From Brevibacillus choshinensis (GTDB taxonomy: Bacteria; Bacillota; Bacilli; Brevibacillales; Brevibacillaceae): 64,000 bases of DNA. Shown here in pieces: positions 51,850-58,984 of this stretch. The notes beneath the pieces were generated by a model, which ran no database searches, was not told where the DNA came from, and saw only the letters and a list, made by a program, of their open reading frames with translations. A program made the position numbers and the translations under genes. Location: contig NZ_CP069127.1 of NCBI RefSeq assembly GCF_016811915.1, forward strand, positions 3,261,001-3,325,000, in the 5' to 3' direction. The first letter of the stretch is position 1, and each line of letters starts with the position of its first letter.

Positions 51850-51914
51850 GACCTGTCTCATCAGTGCCGGTAGGTCAACTCCGGCAGACCAGGGGGATTA
51901 GCCCCGGTTTCGAC
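51850..51914 (-). ncRNA. Type II hammerhead ribozyme candidate
   Basis: The minus strand has all conserved core parts in order: GUC (stem II), GAAA, stem III (ACC-GGGG with CCCC-U-GGU), U-C cleavage site (GUC), stem I (UGCCGG/CCGGCA with loop AGUUGACCUA), CUGAUGA, and GAC that pairs with the first GUC. Cleavage would fall between 51887 and 51886. The loop I GACCU pairs with AGGUC just after stem II, a likely pseudoknot. The 5' end overlaps the TAG of the upstream gene by one base. It lies in the early operon. Confidence 0.88.
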
Positions 51915-52138
51915 TATTTAAGTAAGCGCCTTGCTTGTTCTCTAATCCCATCGATGAACTCTTCAGGCGCCATTGTTGCTCTCCCATCAACCAGTAATTC
52001 TAATTCTTCGATCACATCGCGTACTGTCCACTCAATCTTACTGACGTTCATATCGAATGCCAGTATTTCGAGTTGTCGCTGTCTGAACGGTTCAGTAATT
52101 TCCACGAACTTCTGGAAATCAAGCAATGGTACGCTCAT
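51914..52138 (-). CDS. 74-residue early protein
   Basis: Helical soluble protein (MSVPLLDFQKFVEITEPFRQ, RQLEILAFDMNVSKIEWTVR, DVIEELELLVDGRATMAPEE) after GGAGGCACTCAAAT. Its stop abuts the hammerhead. No family recognised. Confidence 0.75.
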   Translation of the reverse strand: MSVPLLDFQKFVEITEPFRQRQLEILAFDMNVSKIEWTVRDVIEELELLVDGRATMAPEEFIDGIREQARRLLK

Positions 52139-52358
52139 ATTTGAGTGCCTCCTCTAAAGCTGCGATTTCTCGTACACGCCAATCTATCTCATGAGCCAAG
52201 TCACGTTTATGAACATCTAGTTCTTCACGCAAGCGTTTCAATTGTACGTATTGCGTGTCTACCAACCGCCAATCATCATCCGCTTGTCGATAAGCTTGTT
52301 CTGCATTTTCAAGCTCACGCTGCAATTCTGCTATTTGAGAAGCCACTGACTTTTTCAA
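52119..52358 (-). CDS. Coiled-coil early protein
   Basis: 79 residues; the TTG start at 52358 is 8 bases after GGGAGG and overlaps the stop of the gene before (TTGA). It is almost one coiled coil (VASQIAELQRELENAEQAYR, QLKRLREELDVHKRDLAHEI). Role unknown. Confidence 0.75.
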   Translation of the reverse strand: MKKSVASQIAELQRELENAEQAYRQADDDWRLVDTQYVQLKRLREELDVHKRDLAHEIDWRVREIAALEEALKYERTIA

Positions 52359-52567
52359 AAGCTTGTCCTCCCTATGGATGCGTGATATACTACTAGCATC
52401 CAAAATGTTTTCCTTAAGGCCGTCTGTTCGCTGCAGGCGGTTTTTTCATTTTCTGCCATGAATTGGAGCTCAACCATTTCCCCAAGGGTGATAATCTTAC
52501 GTCCTACTGGTCGATCCGCATTGCTCACCAATTCAATCACACCTGCTGCTGTTGTCAGATCCTTCAT
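52355..52567 (-). CDS. 70-residue early protein
   Basis: MKDLTTAAGVIELVSNADRP, VGRKIITLGEMVELQFMAEN and a C-terminal SEQTALRKTFWMLVVYHAS. Its start overlaps the upstream stop (ATGA-type). A short plus-strand RNA gene (52398-52446) lies within its 3' half, so the end of this frame may be regulated by antisense pairing. Unknown family. Confidence 0.6.
   Translation of the reverse strand: MKDLTTAAGVIELVSNADRPVGRKIITLGEMVELQFMAENEKTACSEQTALRKTFWMLVVYHASIGRTSF
52363..52446 (+). ncRNA. Short antisense RNA with promoter and terminator
   Basis: TTGTCC (52363-52368), exact 17-base spacer, TATACT (52386-52391). The transcript would start near 52398 and end after a 7-bp stem (CCGTCTG/CAGGCGG) followed by TTTTTT (52441-52446), about 49 bases. 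It is antisense to the 52355-52567 gene. Confidence 0.75.
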
Positions 52568-52755
52568 AACGTCTCCTCCTTTAAATCTGCTTTGAAGTGA
52601 AGCATTCTTGCTCGGTAATTTTCGTTTTGCTCATTTGAAGTGGTTATGCCTTTAGCAATTTCCGGTATGAGCAAATCTGTCATAGCTGCATCATAGGTAT
52701 ATGTTCGTTCCAAGACGTTCAGTAAACGCTGGTTCCATTCGTGGTTCAAGGTCAT
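52564..52755 (-). CDS. 63-residue early protein
   Basis: MTLNHEWNQRLLNVLERTYT, DAAMTDLLIPEIAKGITTSN; overlaps both neighbours by 4 bases. Helical, soluble. Unknown. Confidence 0.7.
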   Translation of the reverse strand: MTLNHEWNQRLLNVLERTYTYDAAMTDLLIPEIAKGITTSNEQNENYRARMLHFKADLKEETL

Positions 52756-53384
52756 AACAGGCTCCCTCCTGCGAAAAGTATCTCCTGCCTTTCACGGCGC
52801 ATCAGTTCCCGAGGGTCACTTACTACAATTTCCTGAGCTTTCGCTTCCACCAGCCAATTATGTTGGTGAACGACTGGATCAATCCCGTAGCGCTCGTCCA
52901 TCAGGATATGTACGTCATCACCTACCTGGAAAAGATCCTCGATGTGCTTCCCGAAGGTCTTCAAAAGTCTTTCATCGTTATCAGAAATGGGATTCCAAGG
53001 CCTACGATTGCGCTCCCACTCTATTGTCCGTTGCGCTTCCTCAATAACGTCTTGGCATTGTTTGATCAGGTTATAAAGCGTCCCAGTGAAGTCCCCCATG
53101 AGACGCGGATCGGTAGGTGGCGGAGCATCACCGTACATGTGCTTCAGCATACGAATGGCTCGATGGTTGTCACAGATCCTTACGAAGTCCTCTGCGTCCT
53201 CCCGGGAAGGAGTTGCCCTTCCATTAATCACATCCGACACCCATCTGGCCGACCTTCCAATCTTTTTTCCTAGTGATTCGTACGTCATTTGTTCGCCTGT
53301 CCGTTGATTCCGGAATGCATATTCACATATGTCGTGTATCCGTGAGCGAGAGTATAGAGAAATGGTTGTGCTGCTGTTCCCCAT
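52752..53384 (-). CDS. XRE-type regulator at the head of the early operon
   Basis: A 210-residue protein. Residues 25-75 hold a helix-turn-helix (MTYESLGKKIGRSARWVSDV, INGRATPSREDAEDFVRICD) of the XRE type, and the rest is helical (TLYNLIKQCQDVIEEAQRTI). GAGGAG is 8 bases before the ATG. It heads the early operon. Similar in layout to phage CII-type regulators. Confidence 0.8.
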   Translation of the reverse strand: MGNSSTTISLYSRSRIHDICEYAFRNQRTGEQMTYESLGKKIGRSARWVSDVINGRATPSREDAEDFVRICDNHRAIRMLKHMYGDAPPPTDPRLMGDFTGTLYNLIKQCQDVIEEAQRTIEWERNRRPWNPISDNDERLLKTFGKHIEDLFQVGDDVHILMDERYGIDPVVHQHNWLVEAKAQEIVVSDPRELMRRERQEILFAGGSLL

Positions 53385-53416
53385 GTGTTCTCCTCTTTTC
53401 TATTTGGTTTTCTAAG

Positions 53417-53476
53417 TACAATGAGAATGTGCTAATCTTTCCCCCTCGGTTTTGAAACTCTCCCGAGGGCTTTTTT
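53417..53476 (+). ncRNA. Short plus-strand transcript in front of the early operon
   Basis: TACAAT (53417-53422), then CCCTCGG/CCGAGGG hairpin and TTTTTT (53471-53476). It would give a short RNA of about 45 bases diverging from the XRE regulator. The -35 box is poor. The terminator may also serve others. Confidence 0.5.
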
Positions 53477-53484
53477 CTAAATGT

Positions 53485-53676
53485 TTATCCAGCTGTTCTT
53501 GCATTGCTTTCTTCTTGATTTTTCATCCAAGCATCGATAGTTTCTGATCTGAAGAAGATGCGTGATCGAATTCGGAAGTGTGGGATTTGCTTCTGCCGGA
53601 CCATGGTGTAGATAGTGTCCTGGTGTACCCCGAGTCTTTCAGCTAGTTGAGTTACTGTTAGTGTTGTTGGTTGCAT
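53485..53676 (-). CDS. Excisionase-like DNA-binding protein
   Basis: 63 residues (MQPTTLTVTQLAERLGVHQD, TIYTMVRQKQIPHFRIRSRI, FFRSETIDAWMKN) of the excisionase/MerR-like wHTH family. It would help the integrase excise the prophage. Start after AAAGGATGATTAAC; the ATG three codons upstream is too near its site. Confidence 0.88.
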   Translation of the reverse strand: MQPTTLTVTQLAERLGVHQDTIYTMVRQKQIPHFRIRSRIFFRSETIDAWMKNQEESNARTAG

Positions 53677-53703
53677 GTTAATCATCCTTTCAGCGTTTCG
53701 CTC

Positions 53704-53937
53704 TCAAAAACTTGAGCATTCATCAAGTTCTTCCTCTAAAAAAAGGTGAGCCATTAGCTCATCCAGACTCAACTCGAATTTAATAGCAAGCCTAGGTAAA
53801 TGTTCCGCCTTCAATTTGTTTTCGCCGTTCTCTATTCTTAGGTAACCCCCAGCAGTTTTTAGTCCTAGCGCTTTCGCCATTTCATGAAGTGGAATGCTTT
53901 TCTGTATCCTCAACTTTTTCAATTCAGCTAGGTTCAT
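53704..53937 (-). CDS. Cro-like XRE repressor
   Basis: 77 residues with an XRE helix-turn-helix (MNLAELKKLRIQKSIPLHEM, AKALGLKTAGGYLRIENGEN) and an acidic tail. AGGTGGTGA before ATG. Diverges from the CI-like gene across a shared operator region, the position of Cro. Confidence 0.88.
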   Translation of the reverse strand: MNLAELKKLRIQKSIPLHEMAKALGLKTAGGYLRIENGENKLKAEHLPRLAIKFELSLDELMAHLFLEEELDECSSF

Positions 53938-53953
53938 AGTTTCACCACCTTTA

Positions 53954-54079
53954 TTTGATGATTACTCAACTTGTTAATTTAATAATAGTTGAGCTTTGAT
54001 CAATTGTCAATTATTAGTTTGCTATTTAATCAATATCATTCCCAACATTTGATCAAAATGATATTCTTAATTTGATGAA
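53954..54079. promoter_or_regulatory. Operator region between Cro-like and CI-like genes
   Basis: Four copies of TTTGAT followed by CAA, CAA, GAA or GAT: 53954-53962, 53995-54003, 54048-54056 and 54071-54079. The second and third are TTTGATCAA. Probable binding sites of both repressors. Confidence 0.65.
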
Positions 54080-54100
54080 ACAGCAAAGGTGGTGGCCACA

Positions 54101-54469
54101 ATGTCTCTTGGGAGTAGATTAAAAACTAAAAGAAAACAATTGAAATTTACCCAAGTAGATGTTGCAAAACGCCTGGGTATCGACAACACAACTGTATCAA
54201 AATGGGAATCAGATACATATGAACCTGACATTGACACATTAAAAAAGCTTGCCGACTTATATCAAACCACTACTGATTTCCTATCAGGGAAAGAACCTCT
54301 TTCGCTAAATAATCCTAGTGCATCCAATGATAACGAGGATTCACGTATGGGACTTGCTTTTATTACCGGCGGAGACGATCTAACAGAAGAAGAAGTAGAG
54401 TACCTCAAAGAGAGTCTGGAACTCTTTCGAAGAATGAAAGAGAAACGAGCTAAAGAACGCGAAAAGTAA
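54101..54469 (+). CDS. CI-like XRE repressor
   Basis: A 122-residue protein (MSLGSRLKTKRKQLKFTQVD, VAKRLGIDNTTVSKWESDTY, EPDIDTLKKLADLYQTTTDF) of the B. subtilis-type small repressors. The C-terminus is charged, a possible ImmA cut region. ATG after AGGTGG. It would keep lysogeny and is followed by ImmA. Confidence 0.9.
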   Translation: MSLGSRLKTKRKQLKFTQVDVAKRLGIDNTTVSKWESDTYEPDIDTLKKLADLYQTTTDFLSGKEPLSLNNPSASNDNEDSRMGLAFITGGDDLTEEEVEYLKESLELFRRMKEKRAKEREK

Positions 54470-54495
54470 ATCAAACTCCTCTGTGATGACATACA

Positions 54496-54517
54496 TAGCC
54501 CTCTGGGCTATTATTTT
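54496..54517 (+). terminator. Terminator after the CI-like repressor
   Basis: TAGCCC/GGGCTA stem followed by TTATTTTC, 26 bases past the stop. It separates the repressor from the immA promoter. Confidence 0.75.
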
Positions 54518-54529
54518 CACCTATATACA

Positions 54530-54543
54530 CGAACATATGTTTG
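54530..54543 (+). promoter_or_regulatory. LexA (SOS) box before immA
   Basis: CGAACATATGTTTG matches the Bacillus LexA consensus CGAACRNRYGTTYC at 13 of 14 positions. It lies next to a TATATA -10-like box and 16 bases before the immA start. Confidence 0.75.
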
Positions 54544-54558
54544 GGAAGAGGGATACTA

Positions 54559-55191
54559 ATGGACCTTTCACTGTATAAGATGACTCCACTTGAGGAATGG
54601 ATTACCACAACCTATTTGCAGCATTCCATTACTACTCCAGATGATCTCTCCTTAGAACACGTTGTTGCATCTTTTGGTGGAGAGATCGCCCTCCTTAAAA
54701 CCCGGTCACATGCAAGGTGGATCGAGGATGGTACCGGCGATTTTATTATTATTATCGATTCTCGGCTAGATGAAGCTACACAAAGAAGCGAATTTTATCA
54801 CGAGCTTTGTCACCCACTTCGTCATGTTGGTAATCAGCAAATGCTTCCTAAGGCTTTCAGGGATTTACAAGAAACTCAAGCAACAATGTTTCAGCTGTAC
54901 GCATCGATTCCATTTTTTATGATAAAGGAGCTTGATATGCCTGATTTGGAGCACAACGTACCTTACCAGTGGGCGCAAATCTTCAAAACACCTCTGCCTC
55001 TTGCTGTTCAACGATTTCGACAAATTAAAAGCCGCATCAATCAAGAAGAGTATCAGAAAACGATCAACTCGTACTTCCAAAATCAGCATAGTAAATCTAA
55101 TCCCTCTAATTGGTCAGACGAAACTAAACAACTCTTCTTAACAGCTATTCGCCGAAAGTTAGAAAAAAGTAAAGGAGTAGTCATTCAATGA
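54559..55191 (+). CDS. immA: ImmA/IrrE family metallopeptidase
   Basis: A 210-residue protein. FYHELCHPLRHVG contains the HExxH zinc motif. The rest (VVASFGGEIALLKTRSHARW, LQETQATMFQLYASIPFFMI) fits ImmA. In ICEBs1 and phi105, ImmA cuts the ImmR repressor on induction. The CI-like gene just upstream is its probable target. The ATG follows GAAGAGGG. Behind a LexA-type box. Confidence 0.9.
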   Translation: MDLSLYKMTPLEEWITTTYLQHSITTPDDLSLEHVVASFGGEIALLKTRSHARWIEDGTGDFIIIIDSRLDEATQRSEFYHELCHPLRHVGNQQMLPKAFRDLQETQATMFQLYASIPFFMIKELDMPDLEHNVPYQWAQIFKTPLPLAVQRFRQIKSRINQEEYQKTINSYFQNQHSKSNPSNWSDETKQLFLTAIRRKLEKSKGVVIQ

Positions 55192-55538
55192 AAATTGCGG
55201 TCTATTACGATTATTTTGAAGGAGTCCTCTCCCCTCTTTGGTACGTCATAACCTTTAGAAAAGGGGAACTAAATTGGAATAGAGATACGGCCTATGTGCC
55301 TATAGAAACCCCCTTTGAAAGACAAAGCGCTGAGGACTTCATTTCAGAAAAGATGGGCATCACCGTAACCCTGGGTGACTTAACTTTAAATGAAGAGAAA
55401 ATCGGGAAGTTTGGTATCCAGCTCGCCCCCTTACGCAAACGCGCTCAAGAGAACATGAAAGATTATTGGGATGCAGAGTACTTGTTATTACAGGTTTCTG
55501 ATCTTGAAGAAGTACTACAGATGAAATCATTCTGTTAG
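55188..55538 (+). CDS. 116-residue protein of the lysogeny module
   Basis: MKIAVYYDYFEGVLSPLWYV, ITFRKGELNWNRDTAYVPIE, FERQSAEDFISEKMGITVTL. Its ATG overlaps the immA stop (ATGA). Soluble, unknown. Perhaps an ImmA partner. Confidence 0.72.
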   Translation: MKIAVYYDYFEGVLSPLWYVITFRKGELNWNRDTAYVPIETPFERQSAEDFISEKMGITVTLGDLTLNEEKIGKFGIQLAPLRKRAQENMKDYWDAEYLLLQVSDLEEVLQMKSFC

Positions 55539-55553
55539 GAGGAGTTTAGAATA

Positions 55554-56747
55554 ATGGCAAGCATAGAAAAGCGAGGTGCAAACTCTTACCGCCTTATTGT
55601 TGAACTAGGTTATGATGCTAACGGAAAACGAATTAAACGTTCGAAAACAGTTAAAGCAACTGGGGTACGTGAAGCAAAGCTTGAACTTGCAAAATTTGTA
55701 ACGGAAGTTTCAGCTGGTGAGTACATTACACCCGAAAAGATGACCTTCTCTTCGTTTGTAGACAATGAATGGATGAAGAAGTTTGCTGAACGCGAGCTTT
55801 CACCGGGAACATTGAAAATCTATTTAGTTCATCTTCAGACACACATTAACCCTGTTTTTGGGCACAAACAGCTTGAGCAAATCAAAACCCTACATGTAGT
55901 GACATTCCTTAATGACTTACGGAATCCAGAAGCAAGACGAGACGGTAAAAATGGTATTTTATCTGACTCAACTATTCTATATATTTATAAAGTGCTTAAA
56001 AGCGTTTTATCGAAAGCAACTGACTGGAGACTGATTCAAAAAAATCCTATGGAAGGAGTGAAGCAGCCAAAAGTCGAAAAACGTAAGATGAAATTCTATG
56101 ATGCAGAGGAAGCAAAAGCGGTAATAATGGCACTTTATAAAGAGCCAGCAGTGTGGAGGTTATATTTTCTTGGTGCTATAATCGGAGGTTTTAGGCGAGG
56201 AGAATTGCTCGCATTAGAGTGGACAGATGTTCACTTTGAAGAGAATACTCTCTCAATTAGGAAAAGTATTTCCCTAACGGAAAATGGATCGCCGATAATT
56301 GGCAAGACTAAAACTGCAGAATCGGAGCGAGTCGTCGTAATGCCAGCTTGGTATATGCGTGAGCTTAGGGAATATCTTCGCGAGTGGAAAAAGGAAAAGT
56401 TGCAAACTGGTGTGCAATGGCTAGGCGAAGATAGACAGTTTGTCTTCCATAACGGTCATGGAAAACCCTATCATCACACCACCCCCACTGGTACCTGGAG
56501 AAAATTCATTAAGCGACATAGTTTAAAATTCATTCGACTCCATGATCTGCGTCACACTGCTGCGACACTCCTTATTGAAGCTGGAGTTGATCTGAAAGCT
56601 GTACAAGAACGATTAGGCCATACAAAATACTCAACAACTGCTGACTTCTATGCTCATGTAACAAAAAAAGTAAGCAAAGATGCTGCCTCTAAGCTTGATA
56701 AGTTTGACCCCAAATTATTTGGTCCCCAATCCGTCCCCAAAGGGTAA
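55554..56747 (+). CDS. int: Tyrosine recombinase integrase
   Basis: A 397-residue phage integrase. Residues 1-60: arm-binding AP2-like domain (SYRLIVELGYDANGKRIKRS). About 60-165: core-binding SAM-like. Catalytic region: Arg in GGFRRGELLALEW, then HDLRHTAATLLIEAG, GHTKYSTTADFYAHVTKK (R-H-R-H-Y set). AGGAGGAG before ATG. The gene ends 63 bases from the tRNA-Gly 3' end, the probable attachment site. Confidence 0.95.
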   Translation: MASIEKRGANSYRLIVELGYDANGKRIKRSKTVKATGVREAKLELAKFVTEVSAGEYITPEKMTFSSFVDNEWMKKFAERELSPGTLKIYLVHLQTHINPVFGHKQLEQIKTLHVVTFLNDLRNPEARRDGKNGILSDSTILYIYKVLKSVLSKATDWRLIQKNPMEGVKQPKVEKRKMKFYDAEEAKAVIMALYKEPAVWRLYFLGAIIGGFRRGELLALEWTDVHFEENTLSIRKSISLTENGSPIIGKTKTAESERVVVMPAWYMRELREYLREWKKEKLQTGVQWLGEDRQFVFHNGHGKPYHHTTPTGTWRKFIKRHSLKFIRLHDLRHTAATLLIEAGVDLKAVQERLGHTKYSTTADFYAHVTKKVSKDAASKLDKFDPKLFGPQSVPKG

Positions 56748-56779
56748 TATTACTAACAAGCTCTATAGAGTGTGAAATA

Positions 56780-56806
56780 AAAAAAGCCTTGCTACGCAAG
56801 GCTTTT
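56780..56806. terminator. Bidirectional terminator between int and tRNA-Gly
   Basis: GCCTTG/CAAGGC stem with A run on one side and TTTT on the other. Serves the integrase (+) and tRNAs (-). Confidence 0.85.
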
Positions 56807-56810
56807 CGTA

Positions 56811-56884
56811 TGGAGCGGGTGATGGGAATCGAACCCACGCTACTAGCTTGGGAAGCTAGAGTTCTACCATTGAACTACACCCGC
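56811..56884 (-). tRNA. tRNA-Gly (anticodon CCC)
   Basis: 74 bases including encoded CCA. Acceptor GCGGGTG pairs with CACCCGC. The anticodon stem CTAGC/GCTAG encloses TTCCCAA, giving CCC. T arm GGGTTCGATTCCC. It is the likely prophage attachment site (3' end faces the integrase). Confidence 0.95.
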
Positions 56885-56917
56885 AAATCAGGACCACAGA
56901 GATCCGTATGTAAATAA

Positions 56918-56999
56918 TGGTGCCGGTGAAGGGACTTGAACCCCCACGGTTTCCCTCACGATTTTGAGTCGCGCGCGTCTGCCATTCCGCCACACCGGC
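56918..56999 (-). tRNA. tRNA-Leu (anticodon CAA)
   Basis: 82 bases including CCA. Acceptor GCCGGTG/CACCGGC; anticodon loop CTCAAAA gives CAA. Variable arm GTGAGGGAAACCGTG as in class II tRNAs. Co-transcribed with tRNA-Gly, which is 33 bases downstream. Confidence 0.95.
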
Positions 57000-57106
57000 A
57001 TTTCAAACTATACGACAATTATAGCACATGATTAATAGAAAATCAAGAATAGGGATACCTTTCCAAAAAACCTACGAGAAAGTCTGTACAGTCACCATGT
57101 CTCCAA

Positions 57107-57418
57107 TTAGACTTTGTCGATCTTCTGCAGAATTTCCTCTGCCCACTGATGAAACACGGTCAATGCAGCTTCTACGTCTGAAAAACGCTGCTCCGCCTCG
57201 CACACATATTCGGGAAAATCGACGATTCGATTTTTACGAATAAGCACGCCTTCCACTTCACATTTGATGTCGAGGAAATAAGGGACAGACTCATCGATGC
57301 CATAGCTGTTTTCCAAGAATTCGTATGTACGCACCCATTCCAGGATTCGGACCTCAGAGGGCTTCAACCGCAGTACTTGCTCCAGGGACATAATCGTTTC
57401 ATTGCCGTAGTAATGCAT
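57107..57418 (-). CDS. Conserved hypothetical protein
   Basis: 103 residues starting MHYYGNETIMSLEQVLRLKP after AAAGGTTG. Soluble alpha/beta; SVPYFLDIKCEVEGVLIRKN and RFSDVEAALTVFHQWAEEIL. Family not recognised. Host gene. Confidence 0.7.
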   Translation of the reverse strand: MHYYGNETIMSLEQVLRLKPSEVRILEWVRTYEFLENSYGIDESVPYFLDIKCEVEGVLIRKNRIVDFPEYVCEAEQRFSDVEAALTVFHQWAEEILQKIDKV

Positions 57419-57505
57419 ATCGTTCAACCTTTCTTTCCGATTCACTTTTCACGAACAACAGGCGGAGAGCTTCCCCCGCCCGTTGGCTCACATCGTGCCA
57501 TTCCC

Positions 57506-58072
57506 TTAGATAGAAGACAACAACTCTCTCAGCTCTTTGACGATAACCGCCTGATAGCCCGGACCTTCTCCATATTGCTTGAGCATTTCTGCACGAGCCA
57601 CTTTGATGTTTTCATCATAATCCGGAGCATTGCGATCAGGATTTTGCTGTTTGAAAGCGATCATGACTTCCTGAACGTGCTTCGGACGTGGCCCCCACTT
57701 CGCCAGTACGTGTCCGCCTGTGTCAGCAAAAATGACGACAGGAATGGAACGCCCGCCCATTGTGAGATTTTCGTCCATGAATTCCAGATGCTCTTCCATG
57801 ATCAGGATCTCAGTTGGAATCTCCGTGTCTTTCAGTGCTTCCAGAACAACCGGTATGTTGCGGACCACATCACCGCACCAATCTGCAGCAAGAATCAGGC
57901 AGCGCAGGTCATCTCGATTGGCGAGGGATGCAAAAAACTGGCGATCTTCCTCGCTCGGCCACGAAAAGGCTTCTTTCCATCCCAGGAACGCCTCCTGATT
58001 TTTCGTCATGCCATCTACAAAAGCCTGTGGTTTGATACCCGTGCGAAACTTGTGGGACACATTGGTCGACAT
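57506..58072 (-). CDS. Thioredoxin_9 family protein
   Basis: A 188-residue thioredoxin-fold protein. CLILAADWCGDVVRNIPVVL holds the WCGD motif with only one Cys, and GRSIPVVIFADTGG follows with the cis-Pro. It belongs to PF14595-like proteins in Bacillota. Thiol function is uncertain as the second Cys is missing. I chose MSTNVSHKFR with GGGAGGAAACGCG before it; the frame is open further upstream (MANDVETL). Confidence 0.8.
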   Translation of the reverse strand: MSTNVSHKFRTGIKPQAFVDGMTKNQEAFLGWKEAFSWPSEEDRQFFASLANRDDLRCLILAADWCGDVVRNIPVVLEALKDTEIPTEILIMEEHLEFMDENLTMGGRSIPVVIFADTGGHVLAKWGPRPKHVQEVMIAFKQQNPDRNAPDYDENIKVARAEMLKQYGEGPGYQAVIVKELRELLSSI

Positions 58073-58212
58073 CGCGTTTCCTCCCTCGATTTCTTCTATG
58101 TATGTTTGTAAGGTTTCCACATCGTTTGCCATTATCCTGTCTCAAGAAACAGTTTTGACATGCGTTCATACGATGCGAATGGCGGTACAGGATCGTCACC
58201 CATTCCTCGCCC

Positions 58213-58368
58213 TTACTCTTTGGTTTCTTTCTCTTCCTCTTGCTTGGCCAGCTCCATCATTTTTTGCATCAAAATATGCTGCGGCATATGCATGAGCTGT
58301 TCGAGTGGTACATTCAGTTTCTCAGCCAGTTTTACAGCTGTCTCGGGCGATATTTGCAATGGGCGCAC
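58213..58368 (-). CDS. yycC: YycC-like protein
   Basis: 51 residues, GTG start after AAAGGAGGGTGATTTT: MRPLQISPETAVKLAEKLNV, PLEQLMHMPQHILMQKMMEL. This is the YycC family of Bacillota (PF14174). Function is not known. Confidence 0.88.
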   Translation of the reverse strand: MRPLQISPETAVKLAEKLNVPLEQLMHMPQHILMQKMMELAKQEEEKETKE

Positions 58369-58464
58369 AAAATCACCCTCCTTTCGTCGTGAAAATGGAA
58401 GTCTCTTCAGTATAGTACATGCCAGACGATCTTGCCATAGAAGGCGGTGCCGTAACCAAACCAT

Positions 58465-58498
58465 AAAAAATAATCCCCCTTTTCATGGAAAGAGGGAT
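58465..58498 (-). terminator. Terminator after small Cys protein
   Basis: AATCCCTCTTT paired with AAAAGGGGGATT, followed on the minus strand by ATTTTTT. Confidence 0.75.
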
Positions 58499-58538
58499 AA
58501 TCTGTGGGAAAGTTCGCCAAAAAGTGTCTGGCCAAGCA

Positions 58539-58739
58539 TCATGGCTGGCGCTTGGTTAAAATGCAGGGAACTCCAAAGCCGATCGCACCGGGCTGGGACA
58601 TTTCTTCGAGATATGCCAATCCCCGGGCACACTGCTGCTTGCACACCTGACAGGTACTAGAAGTCACGATCTTCAAATTCAATTGATTGGGATGTTGACG
58701 AGAGTTTTTTTTCTTCTTAATTTTCTTTGCCTTGGCCAT
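58539..58739 (-). CDS. Small cysteine-containing basic protein
   Basis: 66 residues (MAKAKKIKKKKNSRQHPNQL, TSSTCQVCKQQCARGLAYLE, GFGVPCILTKRQP). CxxC plus two more Cys suggests metal binding. A conserved Bacillota type, unnamed. GGAGGAGAACGG before ATG. Confidence 0.72.
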   Translation of the reverse strand: MAKAKKIKKKKNSRQHPNQLNLKIVTSSTCQVCKQQCARGLAYLEEMSQPGAIGFGVPCILTKRQP

Positions 58740-58941
58740 CCGTTCTCCTCCCTTAGCCCGAGATCACTCCAGTCTATGAAGGAGAACAACCTATTTCTTT
58801 AGGCAAGGGTACAAAACTAGACGTTTGACTTCAAAATGGGCATTGCCAGTTCCCATCGGCTGCTATTTGAATGGTTTGCCTATGAGAATCCGCCAGAGAC
58901 GCTTCAGAAGCCGCCATGGGCCCACGAGAAAATGTCCAAAC

Positions 58942-58968
58942 AAAAAAACGCTGTGCTTGGGCACAGCG
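58942..58968 (-). terminator. Terminator of the resA-ccdA operon
   Basis: CGCTGTGC/GCACAGCG stem, T7 on the minus strand, just past the ResA stop. Confidence 0.9.
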
Positions 58969-58984
58969 CCTTTCTTCATGCTTA

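Noticed and set aside
51769..51861. 30-codon minus-strand frame starting in the ribozyme core
   Set aside because: The ATG is inside CUGAUGA and has no ribosome site; the ribozyme explains the sequence better.
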